NCBI RefSeq assembly: GCF_019145435.1
Contig: NZ_JAHSTS010000002.1
Coordinates: forward strand, 868,001-932,000
Direction of reading: 5' to 3'
Length of the DNA stretch: 64,000 nucleotides
DNA from: Pseudomonas ekonensis
GTDB lineage: Bacteria; Pseudomonadota; Gammaproteobacteria; Pseudomonadales; Pseudomonadaceae
Shown piece after piece: positions 1 to 9,877 of the stretch. The position numbers and the translations under genes are program-made. The stretch's first letter is position 1; every line of letters starts with the position of its first letter. The notes beneath the pieces are model-generated. The model ran no database searches. It saw nothing but the letters and a program-made list of their open reading frames with translations, and was not told where the DNA came from.

Positions 1-471
1 GTGGTCGAAGTTGCCCAGCACTTCGCCGGCCTGGTCCGGATCCAGGTACGCCACCACGATCGCCTGGATCTGCGGGTGCTCGTAACGGATCACGTCGGCG
101 ACGGCGCGCGGCTCCATCCACTTCAGGCTGTCCAGGCCGCTGGTGTTGCCGCCCAGCAGGATGCGGTCGATCAGGCCGTTGGCCTTGTCCTCGCCCAGGG
201 CCTGGGTGAGCATCTTGCGCACGTAGTCGTCGGAGCCGACGCCCAGGCTGGTCTGGTCGCCGACGATGTCGACGAACTCGCTCATCACCTGCTCGACCTG
301 CTCACGGTGGACGTTGCCCATCTGGGCCATGGCCACACCGACCCGCTGAACCTCTTTGGGGCCCATGTGGCGCAGCACTTGCGCAGCATCGGTGGAGCCC
401 AGGGACAGCAGCAGGATCGCGGCTTTATCGACCCGGGACAGTTTGGCGACGGCGGCTCGGTTATCACTCAT
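1..471 (-). CDS. fliG: FliG, flagellar motor switch protein (N-terminal part)
   Basis: FliG is the rotor protein that couples the MS ring (FliF) to the C ring and interacts with the stators. Only the first 157 codons are present; the gene runs off the left edge. The N-terminus (MSDNRAAVAKLSRVDKAA, then a segment containing LRHMGPKEVQRV) is typical of the FliG N-terminal FliF-binding domain. The ATG overlaps the fliF stop codon by 8 bases, so translation is probably coupled to fliF, as expected for proteins that assemble one to one. The torque-generating C-terminal domain is outside the window. Identification is secure from sequence and from the fliE-fliF-fliG order. Confidence 0.95.
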   Translation of the reverse strand, partial: MSDNRAAVAKLSRVDKAAILLLSLGSTDAAQVLRHMGPKEVQRVGVAMAQMGNVHREQVEQVMSEFVDIVGDQTSLGVGSDDYVRKMLTQALGEDKANGLIDRILLGGNTSGLDSLKWMEPRAVADVIRYEHPQIQAIVVAYLDPDQAGEVLGNFDH

Positions 472-2248
472 CTGCGTTAATCCACTCTTTCACGACCTGG
501 GCCACACGGCCCGGGTCTTCTGCCACCAGACTCTTGATTGCGTTCAACTGGGCGTCATAGCCTTCGCTCGGGCTCGGCAGCAGAATGCTCTGCGGACCGC
601 CGAGGCTCACGCGGTCGTTGGCCAGCTCGCCGTCCAGACCGCCCATGCCGCCCAGCTCCACATCGCCCAGGGCCGCCAGTTCTTTGTTCTTGCCGCCGCC
701 GGTGATGTTGTTGAGCACCGGACGCAGCACACCGAACACCAGCACCAGGATGAACAGCACGCCCAACACTTGCTTGACGATGTCCCAGAACCAAGGCTGC
801 GAGTAGAACGGAATATCGGCGACCACTTCGCCGCGATCGGCGGAGAACGGCATGTTGATCACGCTGACGCTGTCGCCGCGGCTGGCGTCGAAGCCGACGG
901 CGTCCTGCACCAGACGGGTGAAGCGCGCCAATTCGTCGGCGCTCCATGGGGCACGGGTGGTTTCGCCGTTGGCCGGGTTGACCTTGACCTGATCGTCCAC
1001 CACCACCGACACCGACAGGCGGTTCAGGCGACCCTGCTGCTGCTTGGTGTGGCTGATGGAACGGTCGAGCTCGAAGTTCTTGGTGGATTGCTGACGCTTG
1101 TCCGCCGGGTACGGCGCGAGCATCGGCTGGCCGGTGGCCGGATCCATGATCTGCTGACCGTTGGCGTCAACCAATGGCTGGCCCGGCTGCACCATGCCGG
1201 CGGCCGCTTGGGCGCCGCCGGTGGTCTGCGGCGCCGAGGCCGGCGACGGCGGCTGGTTGCTCAGGGCACCCGGCACGCCTTGCGGGCCGTTGCTGGCGGT
1301 GCGCTGCTCGTTGACCGACTGCTCGCTGCGCAGCGCCGGCTGATCCGGGTTGAACTGCTCGGCGGTGGACTCGACGGCGCTGAAGTCGATGTCGGCCGAC
1401 ACTTCGGCCTTGTAGCGGTCGTTGCCCAGCACCGGCTGCAGAATGTTGTGCACGCGCTGAGTGAGCATGCTTTCCATGCGGCGGCTGTAGTCGAACTGCT
1501 TGCCGGCCATGGTCATTTCGGAGTTTTCCGCCTGATCCGACAGCAGGTTGCCCTTCTGGTCGACGACGGTGATCTGCGACTTGCTCAGCTCAGGAACGGA
1601 GGTCGCCACCAGATTGACGATGGCCACCACCTGGCCCGGCTCCAGCGAGCGGCCGGAATACAGCTCGACCAGCACCGAGGCGCTTGGCTTGCGCTCGTCG
1701 CGCACGAACACGGAGCTTTTCGGGATCGCCAGGTGAACACGTGCGCCCTTGACGTTGTTCAGGCTGGAGATGGTGCGTGCCAGCTCGCCTTCCAGGCCGC
1801 GACGGTAGCGGGTCGCTTCCATGAACTGGCTGGTGCCCAGACCCTGTTCCTTGTCGAGGATCTCGAAACCGATGTTGCCGTCGCTGGGAGTGACACCAGC
1901 GGCCGCGAGCTTGAGTCGCGCACGGGACAGGTCATCGGCCTTGACCAGCAAGGCGCCGGAGTTCGGCTCGACGGTGTAGGGAATGTCGGCGGAGGCCAGG
2001 GTGTCCATGACCTGCTTGGCGTCCATGCCGGCGAGGCTGCCGTACAGCGGCCGGTAGTCCGGCTGCTGCGACCACAGCACCACGGCAAAGCCGATCGCCA
2101 CGCTCGCGGCCAGGCCGACCAACAGGCCCACCTGACGCAGCATGGTCATCTCGGAGAGGTTTTCCAGGAAGGACAGGCCGAACAGCGGCGGTTTGCCGTC
2201 TATCGGGGTGGCCTTGGCCGGAACGTTATCGGCGACTGCTTCTGCCAT
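464..2248 (-). CDS. fliF: FliF, flagellar MS-ring protein
   Basis: The 594-residue product forms the inner-membrane MS ring on which the rotor and export apparatus assemble. It has the expected layout: a cytoplasmic N-terminus, a first membrane segment around residues 38-60 (MLRQVGLLVGLAASVAIG), a YscJ/FliF ring-building region, a long Pro/Gln/Ala-rich periplasmic stretch with a variable insert in the middle, and a second membrane segment near residue 490 (QVLGVLFILVLVFGVLR) before the FliG-binding tail. The length is close to that of other Pseudomonas FliF proteins. It follows fliE by 15 bases and overlaps fliG, so the three probably form one transcription unit fired from the sigma54-type promoter ahead of fliE. 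Confidence 0.97.
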   Translation of the reverse strand: MAEAVADNVPAKATPIDGKPPLFGLSFLENLSEMTMLRQVGLLVGLAASVAIGFAVVLWSQQPDYRPLYGSLAGMDAKQVMDTLASADIPYTVEPNSGALLVKADDLSRARLKLAAAGVTPSDGNIGFEILDKEQGLGTSQFMEATRYRRGLEGELARTISSLNNVKGARVHLAIPKSSVFVRDERKPSASVLVELYSGRSLEPGQVVAIVNLVATSVPELSKSQITVVDQKGNLLSDQAENSEMTMAGKQFDYSRRMESMLTQRVHNILQPVLGNDRYKAEVSADIDFSAVESTAEQFNPDQPALRSEQSVNEQRTASNGPQGVPGALSNQPPSPASAPQTTGGAQAAAGMVQPGQPLVDANGQQIMDPATGQPMLAPYPADKRQQSTKNFELDRSISHTKQQQGRLNRLSVSVVVDDQVKVNPANGETTRAPWSADELARFTRLVQDAVGFDASRGDSVSVINMPFSADRGEVVADIPFYSQPWFWDIVKQVLGVLFILVLVFGVLRPVLNNITGGGKNKELAALGDVELGGMGGLDGELANDRVSLGGPQSILLPSPSEGYDAQLNAIKSLVAEDPGRVAQVVKEWINADE

Positions 2249-2263
2249 GACTCAATCTCGTCC

Positions 2264-2593
2264 TTAAACCGGCATCTGCATGATGTCTTGATAGGCCTGA
2301 ACCAGCTTGTTGCGCACCTGGGTCAGAGCCTGGAACGACACGCTGGCCTTCTGCGAGGCAATCATCACGTCCGTCAGGTCGACGCCGCTCTTGCCGATCT
2401 CGAACGCATTGGCCAGCTGGGTCGAGGCCTGCTGGGTGTCGCTCACTTTATTGATGGCCTGACCGAGCATGTCGGAAAAGCTGCTGCCCGCCATTTCAGG
2501 GACGGCGGCAGTCGATTTCGGCGCAGACATGGCGTCCATTTGCATGGCGCGCATATCCAGCATCAACCGATTAAATTCAATACCTTGGCTCAT
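2264..2593 (-). CDS. fliE: FliE, hook-basal body junction protein
   Basis: FliE (109 aa) sits between the MS ring and the proximal rod and is the first component exported through the flagellar type III system. The C-terminal half ([20 protein letters not shown], then IMQMPV) is the conserved helix of the family, and the N-terminus starts [19 protein letters not shown]. The length matches Pseudomonas FliE. It is first in the fliEFG unit and has its own sigma54-type promoter 62-77 bases upstream of the ATG. An AAGAGAGT Shine-Dalgarno-like run lies just before the start. Confidence 0.96.
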   Translation of the reverse strand: MSQGIEFNRLMLDMRAMQMDAMSAPKSTAAVPEMAGSSFSDMLGQAINKVSDTQQASTQLANAFEIGKSGVDLTDVMIASQKASVSFQALTQVRNKLVQAYQDIMQMPV

Positions 2594-2654
2594 GGTCTAC
2601 TCTCTTGGGCGGCCCGCAATTTTTTGACGCTCACTCGGCGGGTACACAGGTATT

Positions 2655-2670
2655 AGCAACAAGGGTGCCA
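2655..2670 (-). promoter_or_regulatory. Sigma54 promoter of fliEFG
   Basis: Read on the minus strand the site is TGGCACCCTTGTTGCT, which matches the -24/-12 consensus (TGGCAC-N5-TTGCT) with GG and GC exactly 10 bases apart. It lies upstream of fliE, a class controlled by FleR or FleQ with RpoN in Pseudomonas. The -24 part overlaps the descending arm of the hairpin that follows fleR. Confidence 0.85.
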
Positions 2671-2685
2671 GCTCACGGGCACCCT
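2662..2685 (-). terminator. Hairpin after fleR overlapping the fliE promoter
   Basis: The inverted repeat AGGGTGCC / GGCACCCT has an 8-base loop and is followed on the minus strand by TTGTTGCT, a weak U-rich tail. It probably terminates fleSR transcription. The 3' arm doubles as the -24 element of the fliE promoter. Confidence 0.6.
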
Positions 2686-2721
2686 CTTCAGAAACCTTCC
2701 TTCAGGCAAACGCGCCGCCGC

Positions 2722-4113
2722 TCACGTGGCGAACAGATACCCTTCGACATCCATGCCCGCATCACGCATCTGCGCCAGTTTGTAACGCAGGGTGCGGGGG
2801 CTGATGCCGAGCTTTTCCGCCGCCTCCTTGCGCCGGCCGCGCTCGGCCCGCAGGGTGTCGATGATCATCTGGAATTCATGGCGGCGCAGGTCGTCGCCCA
2901 AAGCACCGGCCGAATCCGCCTCGATCTCGACGTCGCGCACCGCAGGGTTCGCCACGGCGACCGCCGGCGATGCGGCGAACGTCACGGGACCGGCCAGGCA
3001 GAAATCCTGCGGCCGGATCAGGCCGCCCTGCTGCAGGATCAACGCCCGCTGGATCGCGTTGTCCAGTTCACGCACATTGCCCGGCCACGGATAGCCGACC
3101 AGGCACGCCCGGGCCTCCACCGAAAGCTTCGCCGTGGCGTGTTTCATTTTATTGACGTGTTTGGCCAGCAGGCGCTCGGCCAGCGGCAGGATATCGGCGG
3201 TGCGCTCGCGGAGCGGACGCCAGGCCAGCGGAAAAACCGACAGGCGGTAATAGAGGTCTTCACGGAAACGCCCGGCGGCCACCTCCCCCGCCAGGTCGCG
3301 GTTGGTGGTCGCCACCACTCGGATGTCGAGGCTGATCGGCTTGCGCGCCCCGACCCGCTCCACTTCGCGCTCCTGCAGGACCCGCAGCAGCTTGGCCTGC
3401 AAGCCCAGGGGCATCTCGGAAATCTCGTCCAGCAGGAGGGTGCCGCCGTCGGCCTGCTCGAACTTGCCGGCCTGGGCCGCGATGGCGCCGGTGAAGGAAC
3501 CCTTCTCGTGGCCGAACAGCGTAGCCTCCAGCATGTTGTCGGGAATCGCCGCGCAATTGATCGCAATGAACGGCTGGCTGGCGCGGTGCGACTGCTGGTG
3601 AATGTAACGCGCCAACACTTCCTTGCCGGTGCCGGACTCGCCGGAGATCAGCACCGTGGAATCGCTGCGCGCCACTCGCGCCGCCAACTCCAGCAATTGT
3701 GCGCTGGCCGGCTCGACCGCCACCGGACCTTCATCATCCGCCGCCTCCAGCGCGCCCGACGCATGCCGCGCCACCAGCACCAGCAAGGCACCGGGCTCGA
3801 AGGGCTTGACCAGGTAATCCGCCGCGCCCTGGCGCATGGCGTCCACGGCCCGCTCGACCGCGCCGTGCGCCGTCATCAGCAACACCGGCAACTGCGGCTG
3901 ACGCGCGCGCAACAGGCTCAGCAACTGGTGGCCATCCATGCCCGGCATGTTGACGTCGCTGACCACCAGGCTGAACGGCTCGCGCTCGACGGCTTTCAGC
4001 GCCTCTTCGGCCGAACCCACCGCGTGATGGTCGTGGCCGGCAAGCAGCAGCGTATCGGCCAGCGCTTCGCGCAACGAGCGGTCATCCTCGACCAGCAAAA
4101 CCTTGATGCCCAT
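2722..4113 (-). CDS. fleR: FleR, sigma54-dependent flagellar response regulator
   Basis: FleR is the response regulator partner of FleS and activates class III flagellar genes (basal body, hook) with RpoN. An N-terminal receiver domain carries the phospho-acceptor Asp in SDVNMPGMDG. A central AAA+ domain has Walker A GESGTGKE, the sigma54-contact loop as GSFTGA, and Walker B GGTLLLDEISEMP. A Fis-type helix-turn-helix lies at the end (EAAEKLGISPRTLRYKLAQM). The start is ambiguous: an ATG at 4113 (463 aa) or a GTG at 4122 that overlaps the fleS stop. Either way fleS and fleR are coupled. Confidence 0.95.
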   Translation of the reverse strand: MGIKVLLVEDDRSLREALADTLLLAGHDHHAVGSAEEALKAVEREPFSLVVSDVNMPGMDGHQLLSLLRARQPQLPVLLMTAHGAVERAVDAMRQGAADYLVKPFEPGALLVLVARHASGALEAADDEGPVAVEPASAQLLELAARVARSDSTVLISGESGTGKEVLARYIHQQSHRASQPFIAINCAAIPDNMLEATLFGHEKGSFTGAIAAQAGKFEQADGGTLLLDEISEMPLGLQAKLLRVLQEREVERVGARKPISLDIRVVATTNRDLAGEVAAGRFREDLYYRLSVFPLAWRPLRERTADILPLAERLLAKHVNKMKHATAKLSVEARACLVGYPWPGNVRELDNAIQRALILQQGGLIRPQDFCLAGPVTFAASPAVAVANPAVRDVEIEADSAGALGDDLRRHEFQMIIDTLRAERGRRKEAAEKLGISPRTLRYKLAQMRDAGMDVEGYLFAT

Positions 4114-4118
4114 GTCCT

Positions 4119-5330
4119 TCACTCAGCTCCTTGTCCTGCGGAAAACAACGGCAGGATCACCTGCGCGCACGTGCCGCGCCCGATGCGCGAGCGCAGCCGC
4201 AATTCTCCCTGATGCGCCCGGGCGACCGCCTTGACCACCGTCAGCCCCAACCCCGTGCCGGTGACCTTGGTGGTGAAAAACGGCTCGCCCAACCGCGCCA
4301 GCACCGCAGGCTCGATGCCGCTGCCGCTGTCGCTGACGCACAGGCGCAATGTGTTGTCGCGGGTGTAGCCATGCACTTTCAGGCGCACGTCGCCGCCGCT
4401 GGCCTGAACCGCGTTCTCGATCAGATTGAGGATGGCCCCGACCAGGGTGTCGCGGTTGCACAGCAATTCGCCGGCATGGCTGTCGCACTGCCAGCGGATC
4501 GGCAGGTCCTGCACATGGGTCAGCGCCGCGGCCTGCACCGCCTGCATCAAGGCATGGGGCGTGACCCGGTCGGTCAGCGGCAGCTCGCCGCGGGCGAACA
4601 CCAGCATGTCGCGCACCTGGTGCTCCAGCTCGTGCAGGCGCTCTTTGAGGCGCCCGGCGAAACGCTGCTGGGTGGCGACCGGCAGTTCCTGCTCGGTCAG
4701 ATGACTGGCGTAAAGCAAGGCAGCGGACAGCGGCGTACGGATCTGATGGGCCAGTGACGCGACCATGCGCCCCAGGGAAGACAAGCGCTCGTGGCGCGCC
4801 AGCTGATCCTGCAGGTGACGGGTTTCAGTCAGATCGTTGAGCAGCACCAACTGCCCCGGCTCGGCATCCAGCGAGCGGGTGGCGATCGACAGGCGCCGAC
4901 CGTTCTTCAGGGAAATTTCGTGGCCGTCGTCTTCGCGCGGAGCGAAGCAGCGGGCAATGACATGGCGCCACAGCTCGCCTTCCAGCGGCAGTCCCAGCAG
5001 CTCGGTGGCCGCCGGGTTGGCTTCGCAGACGATGCCGTGGCCGTCGATGACGATCACGCCGCCCGGCAACAGGTCGAGGAGGTTCTGCAGACGGTTGGCC
5101 AGACGCTCCTTTTCCGCCAGTTCCTGCATGCGCTGGGCGCTGACCACCGCCAGCTCGCCCTTGAGCTCGGTGACCCGGGCCTCGAGCATGCTGTAGGAAT
5201 CGGTCAGTTGGCTGGACATCTGATTGAACAGCGCGAACGCCTGCTCAAGCCCCTGCCGGCTCGCCTGCTCTACGGACGACGGTTGCCCCGAAGCATTGGG
5301 GGCAGAAGACATCTGGGCGGCTTGGGGCAT
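4119..5330 (-). CDS. fleS: FleS, flagellar sensor histidine kinase
   Basis: FleS is the kinase of the FleSR pair. It has a coiled-coil-prone N-terminus, a PAS-like domain (around LLDLLPGGVIVIDGHGIVCE), a HisKA dimerisation helix with the phosphorylated His in LAHQIRTPLSAALL, and a HATPase domain with the N box NLIENAVQ and G boxes DSGSGI and GTGLGLTVV. No membrane segments are evident, so it is a cytoplasmic sensor like FleS/NtrB. I prefer the ATG at 5330 (403 aa), preceded by GAGAG, over the in-frame ATG at 5345, because the length then matches other FleS proteins. The sigma54-type promoter at 5384-5399 puts it in the FleQ regulon. Confidence 0.94.
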   Translation of the reverse strand: MPQAAQMSSAPNASGQPSSVEQASRQGLEQAFALFNQMSSQLTDSYSMLEARVTELKGELAVVSAQRMQELAEKERLANRLQNLLDLLPGGVIVIDGHGIVCEANPAATELLGLPLEGELWRHVIARCFAPREDDGHEISLKNGRRLSIATRSLDAEPGQLVLLNDLTETRHLQDQLARHERLSSLGRMVASLAHQIRTPLSAALLYASHLTEQELPVATQQRFAGRLKERLHELEHQVRDMLVFARGELPLTDRVTPHALMQAVQAAALTHVQDLPIRWQCDSHAGELLCNRDTLVGAILNLIENAVQASGGDVRLKVHGYTRDNTLRLCVSDSGSGIEPAVLARLGEPFFTTKVTGTGLGLTVVKAVARAHQGELRLRSRIGRGTCAQVILPLFSAGQGAE

Positions 5331-5383
5331 TGTGCTCTCTCGCATGGCTGACCGTCAGTGAAACGGAACGTTGCGAGGGCTGT

Positions 5384-5399
5384 AGCAATACCCGTGCCT
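5384..5399 (-). promoter_or_regulatory. Sigma54 promoter of fleSR
   Basis: The minus strand reads AGGCACGGGTATTGCT, with GG and GC separated by 10 bases and near-perfect agreement with TGGCACG-N4-TTGCT. It lies 54 bases ahead of the preferred fleS start. FleQ-dependent RpoN transcription of fleSR is established in Pseudomonas; direct use of this site is inferred. Confidence 0.85.
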
Positions 5400-5440
5400 A
5401 AAAAAAACAGCTTATGAATGAAGCACTTGAAAAACAGGCG

Positions 5441-6916
<1,476 letters not shown>

Positions 6917-7022
6917 GCAATAGCAACTTCCCTAGTCAACTCAATGCCCGAAACGAGGGGCAAGCGAGACGCTTGCAGGACACCTTGTGCCCGTAGACGT
7001 CCGAAATCTGAAAACAGCCACT

Positions 7023-7051
7023 AGTTAAGTCAAAAAACCGTGCACAGTCAA
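7023..7051 (-). promoter_or_regulatory. Sigma70-type promoter of fleQ
   Basis: On the minus strand TTGACT is followed after exactly 17 bases by TTAACT, a good -35/-10 pair about 107 bases upstream of the fleQ ATG. FleQ transcription by sigma70 is known in P. aeruginosa. No equally good sigma54 site was seen here. Confidence 0.6.
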
Positions 7052-7088
7052 ATTTATGGCGCACACATCTGGATTAACTGAGGGTTAA

Positions 7089-7385
7089 TTAACCAAACAG
7101 ATGGTAAACCTTTGCCGCGTTCTTGGCTTGGTTGATCTGCGTCATCTCGTCGACTATAGCCTGACGCTCCCCCATCGCCACTTCCAGCAGGTCCTTGTAC
7201 ACGTGCAGCAGCTGCTCAAGGTTGCTGCGCAACTCCTCCTCGTCCAGCGACGCTTCGCTCAAGACGTCTTCCATGCAGGATCGGCAATCGAGGTCCAATT
7301 GCCCGATCGCCTCCCAGTTGCGCTCGGCCAGTGCGCTGACGAGCGCCATGCGGGTATCTTCGATTCGCTGCAACACAGGGCTCAT
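7089..7385 (-). CDS. fliT: FliT-like flagellar export chaperone
   Basis: This small, acidic, all-helical protein (98 aa from MSPVLQRIEDTRMALV) lies directly downstream of fliS, where Pseudomonas encodes its FliT-type chaperone for the cap protein FliD. The ATG at 7385 is preceded by GAGGAGG at good spacing, so I reject the longer frame beginning at 7424. The coding region starts 10 bases after fliS ends. The sequence is poorly conserved and no single motif proves FliT; the call rests on size, helix content (two heptad-rich stretches) and position. Confidence 0.75.
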   Translation of the reverse strand: MSPVLQRIEDTRMALVSALAERNWEAIGQLDLDCRSCMEDVLSEASLDEEELRSNLEQLLHVYKDLLEVAMGERQAIVDEMTQINQAKNAAKVYHLFG

Positions 7386-7395
7386 GACGGCCTCC

Positions 7396-7794
7396 TCAGG
7401 GCTGCGCACCGGGCGCAGGCGCAATGGCGTCCCAGCCTTCCTTGACGGTGGTCAGCAGGCCTGCCACTTCGTCCAGGATGCGCGGATCGCTGCTGATGTT
7501 CGCCTCGGCGAGACGTTTCATCATGTAGATGTACAGACCGTCCAGGTCGGCCAGCGCCTCGGCGCTGTTCTCCAGGTCCAGCCCTTCGCGCAGGCCGCTG
7601 ACGATGCCGATGGCCTTGCTGATCGCCGTGCACTTGGCCGGGACGTCCTTACGCTCGATGGCACCCTTGGCCTGGGCGATGCGCGACAGGCCACCCTCCA
7701 TCAGCATCTGCACCAGACGGTGCGGGCTGGCTTCGGAAGTCTGGGCGTGGGAGCCGACCTTCTGGTACTGCCGAAGGGCTAACATCGGATTCAT
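7396..7794 (-). CDS. fliS: FliS, flagellin export chaperone
   Basis: FliS binds the C-terminal D0 helix of flagellin in the cytoplasm and prevents premature polymerisation. The 132-aa product opens with MNPMLALRQYQKVGSHAQ and contains SPHRLVQMLMEGGLSRIAQ, the typical FliS core, plus LDGLYIYMMKRLAEAN. The ATG has a GAGGT ribosome-binding site. It lies 129 bases downstream of fliD, after the fliD terminator, so fliST may also have its own promoter, although I could not identify one. Confidence 0.95.
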   Translation of the reverse strand: MNPMLALRQYQKVGSHAQTSEASPHRLVQMLMEGGLSRIAQAKGAIERKDVPAKCTAISKAIGIVSGLREGLDLENSAEALADLDGLYIYMMKRLAEANISSDPRILDEVAGLLTTVKEGWDAIAPAPGAQP

Positions 7795-7867
7795 GTTCTA
7801 CCTCATTTGCCACAATGACTCGTATAGCCAATGTATCGCCAGCGAGTCGGGAAACTTTAGACCATAA

Positions 7868-7912
7868 GACAAAAACCCGGCGCACGCACAAATGCGTAGC
7901 CGGGTTTTTGTC
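7868..7912 (-). terminator. Intrinsic terminator of fliD
   Basis: Long inverted repeat GACAAAAACCCGGC / GCCGGGTTTTTGTC about 12 bases beyond the fliD stop codon. The U-rich arm (GGGTTTTTGTC) is part of the stem, giving a symmetric, probably bidirectional terminator. Confidence 0.75.
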
Positions 7913-7923
7913 ATTCTTGCGCG

Positions 7924-9366
7924 TTACTTCGCAGATTGCTGAGCGGTCAGCGACGTGAAGAACGACGTGATGTTGCTCGCCGTGGCTTTCATTTGCCCTA
8001 CGAGCAAGTCCATGGCGTTGTATTTTGCGGTCAGCGTTTTGGTCAGGCTGGCCACCCGGATATCCAGCGCTTTCTGCTGATCGGAGATGTCCCGGGTATT
8101 GTTGTTCAGGATCGCGAGCCGCTGGTCCAGCAAGCCCTTGGTCTTGCCGTCGGCCGAAGGCTTGAGGTACGGATCCACGGACTTGCTCACGCGCGCCAGC
8201 AGACCGTTGGTGTCGTCGGTGCCGGTGAACAGTTGCTGCACCTGGCCAGACGCTCCCGGAACCGCCATCGCCTTGTTAAAGGCCGTGGTGTCGAGCTTCA
8301 GGTTACCGGTGATCGGATCGGTGTTCACGCCGATTTCCGACAGGAACGAAATCTTGCCGTTGGTCTTCGTGTTGGTGAACTCGGCACGGATGCCGGCGAT
8401 CAGCGAACGCGGCAGGGCATCGCCCGTGAACGCAGCCTGCACGGTCAGCTTGCCGTCTTCGTCCGGCGTCGCCTTGGACAGGCTGTCGACGGTGCTCTTG
8501 AGCGTGTTGTAGGCGTCGATGAAGGTCTGGAGCGACGTCTGCAGGCCCTTTGTGTTGTTGTCGACGGTGACCGTGGTCGGCGTCGCGTTGGCGGCCACCA
8601 GGTTCAGGGTCATGCCGCTGATCGCACCGGAAACCGTGTTGCTCTTGCTGGTCACCGGCAGACCGTCGATGGTCAGCGACGCATCCTTGGCGACATCGCC
8701 GACAGAGCCCGAGTCGCCGGCCGCCGGAGTCGCCGACATGACCTTGGTGCCGTCGATTTCCAGGCCGGCGATGCCGCTGACCGTCAGGTCGGAGCCCGCA
8801 CCGGTCTTGTTCGAGCTGATCACCAGGCGCGAAGCGCCGCTGGCGTCGGTCACGATGTTGGCGGAAATGCCGTTGCTGCCCTGGGCCGTGTTGATGGCGT
8901 CGCGGGTGCTCTGCAAGGTGGCGTTGGCCGGAATGGTGACATTGTAATCAGTGCCATTCTGACTGATTTTCAGGGTACCACTCGGAATGGCACTGGACGC
9001 ACCGCCGGCAAAGGCCGCGCTGGCGACTTTCGAACCTGTGGCCAGATTCTTCACGACGACGCTGTAGGAGCCGGACACCGCGGTGTTGTCAGAGGTGACG
9101 GTCAGCGTCTCAGGCTTGCTCGACGTGGCCGTGTAACCGGCGAACGCAGGGTTGGTCTTGCTGCCCAGGGTGGCCAGCGTCGACTGGAATGTGGTCAGCG
9201 CGCTCTTGAGCGTGCCCACACCCGAAATCTTCAGGGTGTTGTTTTTTGTCTGGGTATCGAGTTGCGTCTGCTTCGCTGCCTTGTCGGCATTGACCAGCGC
9301 GGTGACGATCGCACCGATGTCCAGGCCGGAACCCAGGCCGGTACCCGGTAGAATTGGACTTGCCAT
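7924..9366 (-). CDS. fliD: FliD, flagellar filament cap
   Basis: FliD (480 aa) forms the distal cap that folds incoming flagellin, and is a mucin adhesin in P. aeruginosa. Its N-terminal coiled-coil region begins MASPILPGTGLGSGLDIG, the classic FliD opening; the middle is Ser/Thr/Gly-rich; the C-terminal helix ends near LVGQMKATASNITSFFTSL. The ATG at 9366 lies 6 bases after GGGAG, so I prefer it to an in-frame ATG two codons upstream. It lies between flaG and fliS in the usual order. Confidence 0.95.
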   Translation of the reverse strand: MASPILPGTGLGSGLDIGAIVTALVNADKAAKQTQLDTQTKNNTLKISGVGTLKSALTTFQSTLATLGSKTNPAFAGYTATSSKPETLTVTSDNTAVSGSYSVVVKNLATGSKVASAAFAGGASSAIPSGTLKISQNGTDYNVTIPANATLQSTRDAINTAQGSNGISANIVTDASGASRLVISSNKTGAGSDLTVSGIAGLEIDGTKVMSATPAAGDSGSVGDVAKDASLTIDGLPVTSKSNTVSGAISGMTLNLVAANATPTTVTVDNNTKGLQTSLQTFIDAYNTLKSTVDSLSKATPDEDGKLTVQAAFTGDALPRSLIAGIRAEFTNTKTNGKISFLSEIGVNTDPITGNLKLDTTAFNKAMAVPGASGQVQQLFTGTDDTNGLLARVSKSVDPYLKPSADGKTKGLLDQRLAILNNNTRDISDQQKALDIRVASLTKTLTAKYNAMDLLVGQMKATASNITSFFTSLTAQQSAK

Positions 9367-9447
9367 GTGCATCTCCCTTCAGTTTGCTGCCGGTCTTTTG
9401 ACCTTTGCCAGCGCCTAAGACACTTCAAACACTATTCATGCCAGTTG

Positions 9448-9804
9448 TCAGACTTTGGCGTCGAACAACACGTGGCTCGCGTTGGCGAGGCTGTCTGCCA
9501 GCTTGAGCGCCTCCGCGGAGGGAATCTGTCGAACGACCTCGCCCGTCTCGCTCGCGATCACCTTGACGATGACCTTCCCGGAGTTCTCGTCGATCGAAAA
9601 CTCGAGGTTGCGCTTGATCGACTGCACGAACTTCTCGATCTCCTGCACGGCCAGCTTCAACTTGGTCTCCTCGGTTTCACGGGTCTTCTTGTCCGCGACG
9701 GGGGTGACTTCGGCCGCCTTGGCAGGCTCGGACGGTTTTTCAGCAACGGTATTCGCTGGCTTGGGAGCCGGATAAGACACGTTAAGCTTGACGCTCATGT
9801 CCAT
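9448..9804 (-). CDS. flaG: FlaG family protein
   Basis: FlaG proteins are small products of late flagellar operons that influence filament length. This one has about 118 aa: a low-complexity Lys/Glu/Ala/Pro N-terminal half, then the conserved FlaG domain (KRNLEFSIDENSGKVIVKVI, with ETGEVVRQIPSAEALKLADS). Three possible starts (GTG 9813, ATG 9810, ATG 9804) follow a GGAGG. The ATG at 9804 has the best 8-base spacing, but the others cannot be excluded. It lies between fliC and fliD, as in other pseudomonads. Confidence 0.92.
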   Translation of the reverse strand: MDMSVKLNVSYPAPKPANTVAEKPSEPAKAAEVTPVADKKTRETEETKLKLAVQEIEKFVQSIKRNLEFSIDENSGKVIVKVIASETGEVVRQIPSAEALKLADSLANASHVLFDAKV

Positions 9805-9877
9805 GTCCATCACCTCCTAACGTGAAAAAGCGAGAGAGCACGACCAGCGCACTCCCCCGCCTAAACTCATTCCGAAA

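Noticed and set aside
356..2656. Plus-strand 766-codon frame opposite fliF and fliE
   Set aside because: Both genes on the minus strand are unambiguous; no homology in the antisense product.
9367..9447. Sigma54 or sigma28 promoter directly before fliD
   Set aside because: No pair of GG and GC 10 bases apart with flanking consensus and no CGATAA element was found; fliD may be read from upstream.
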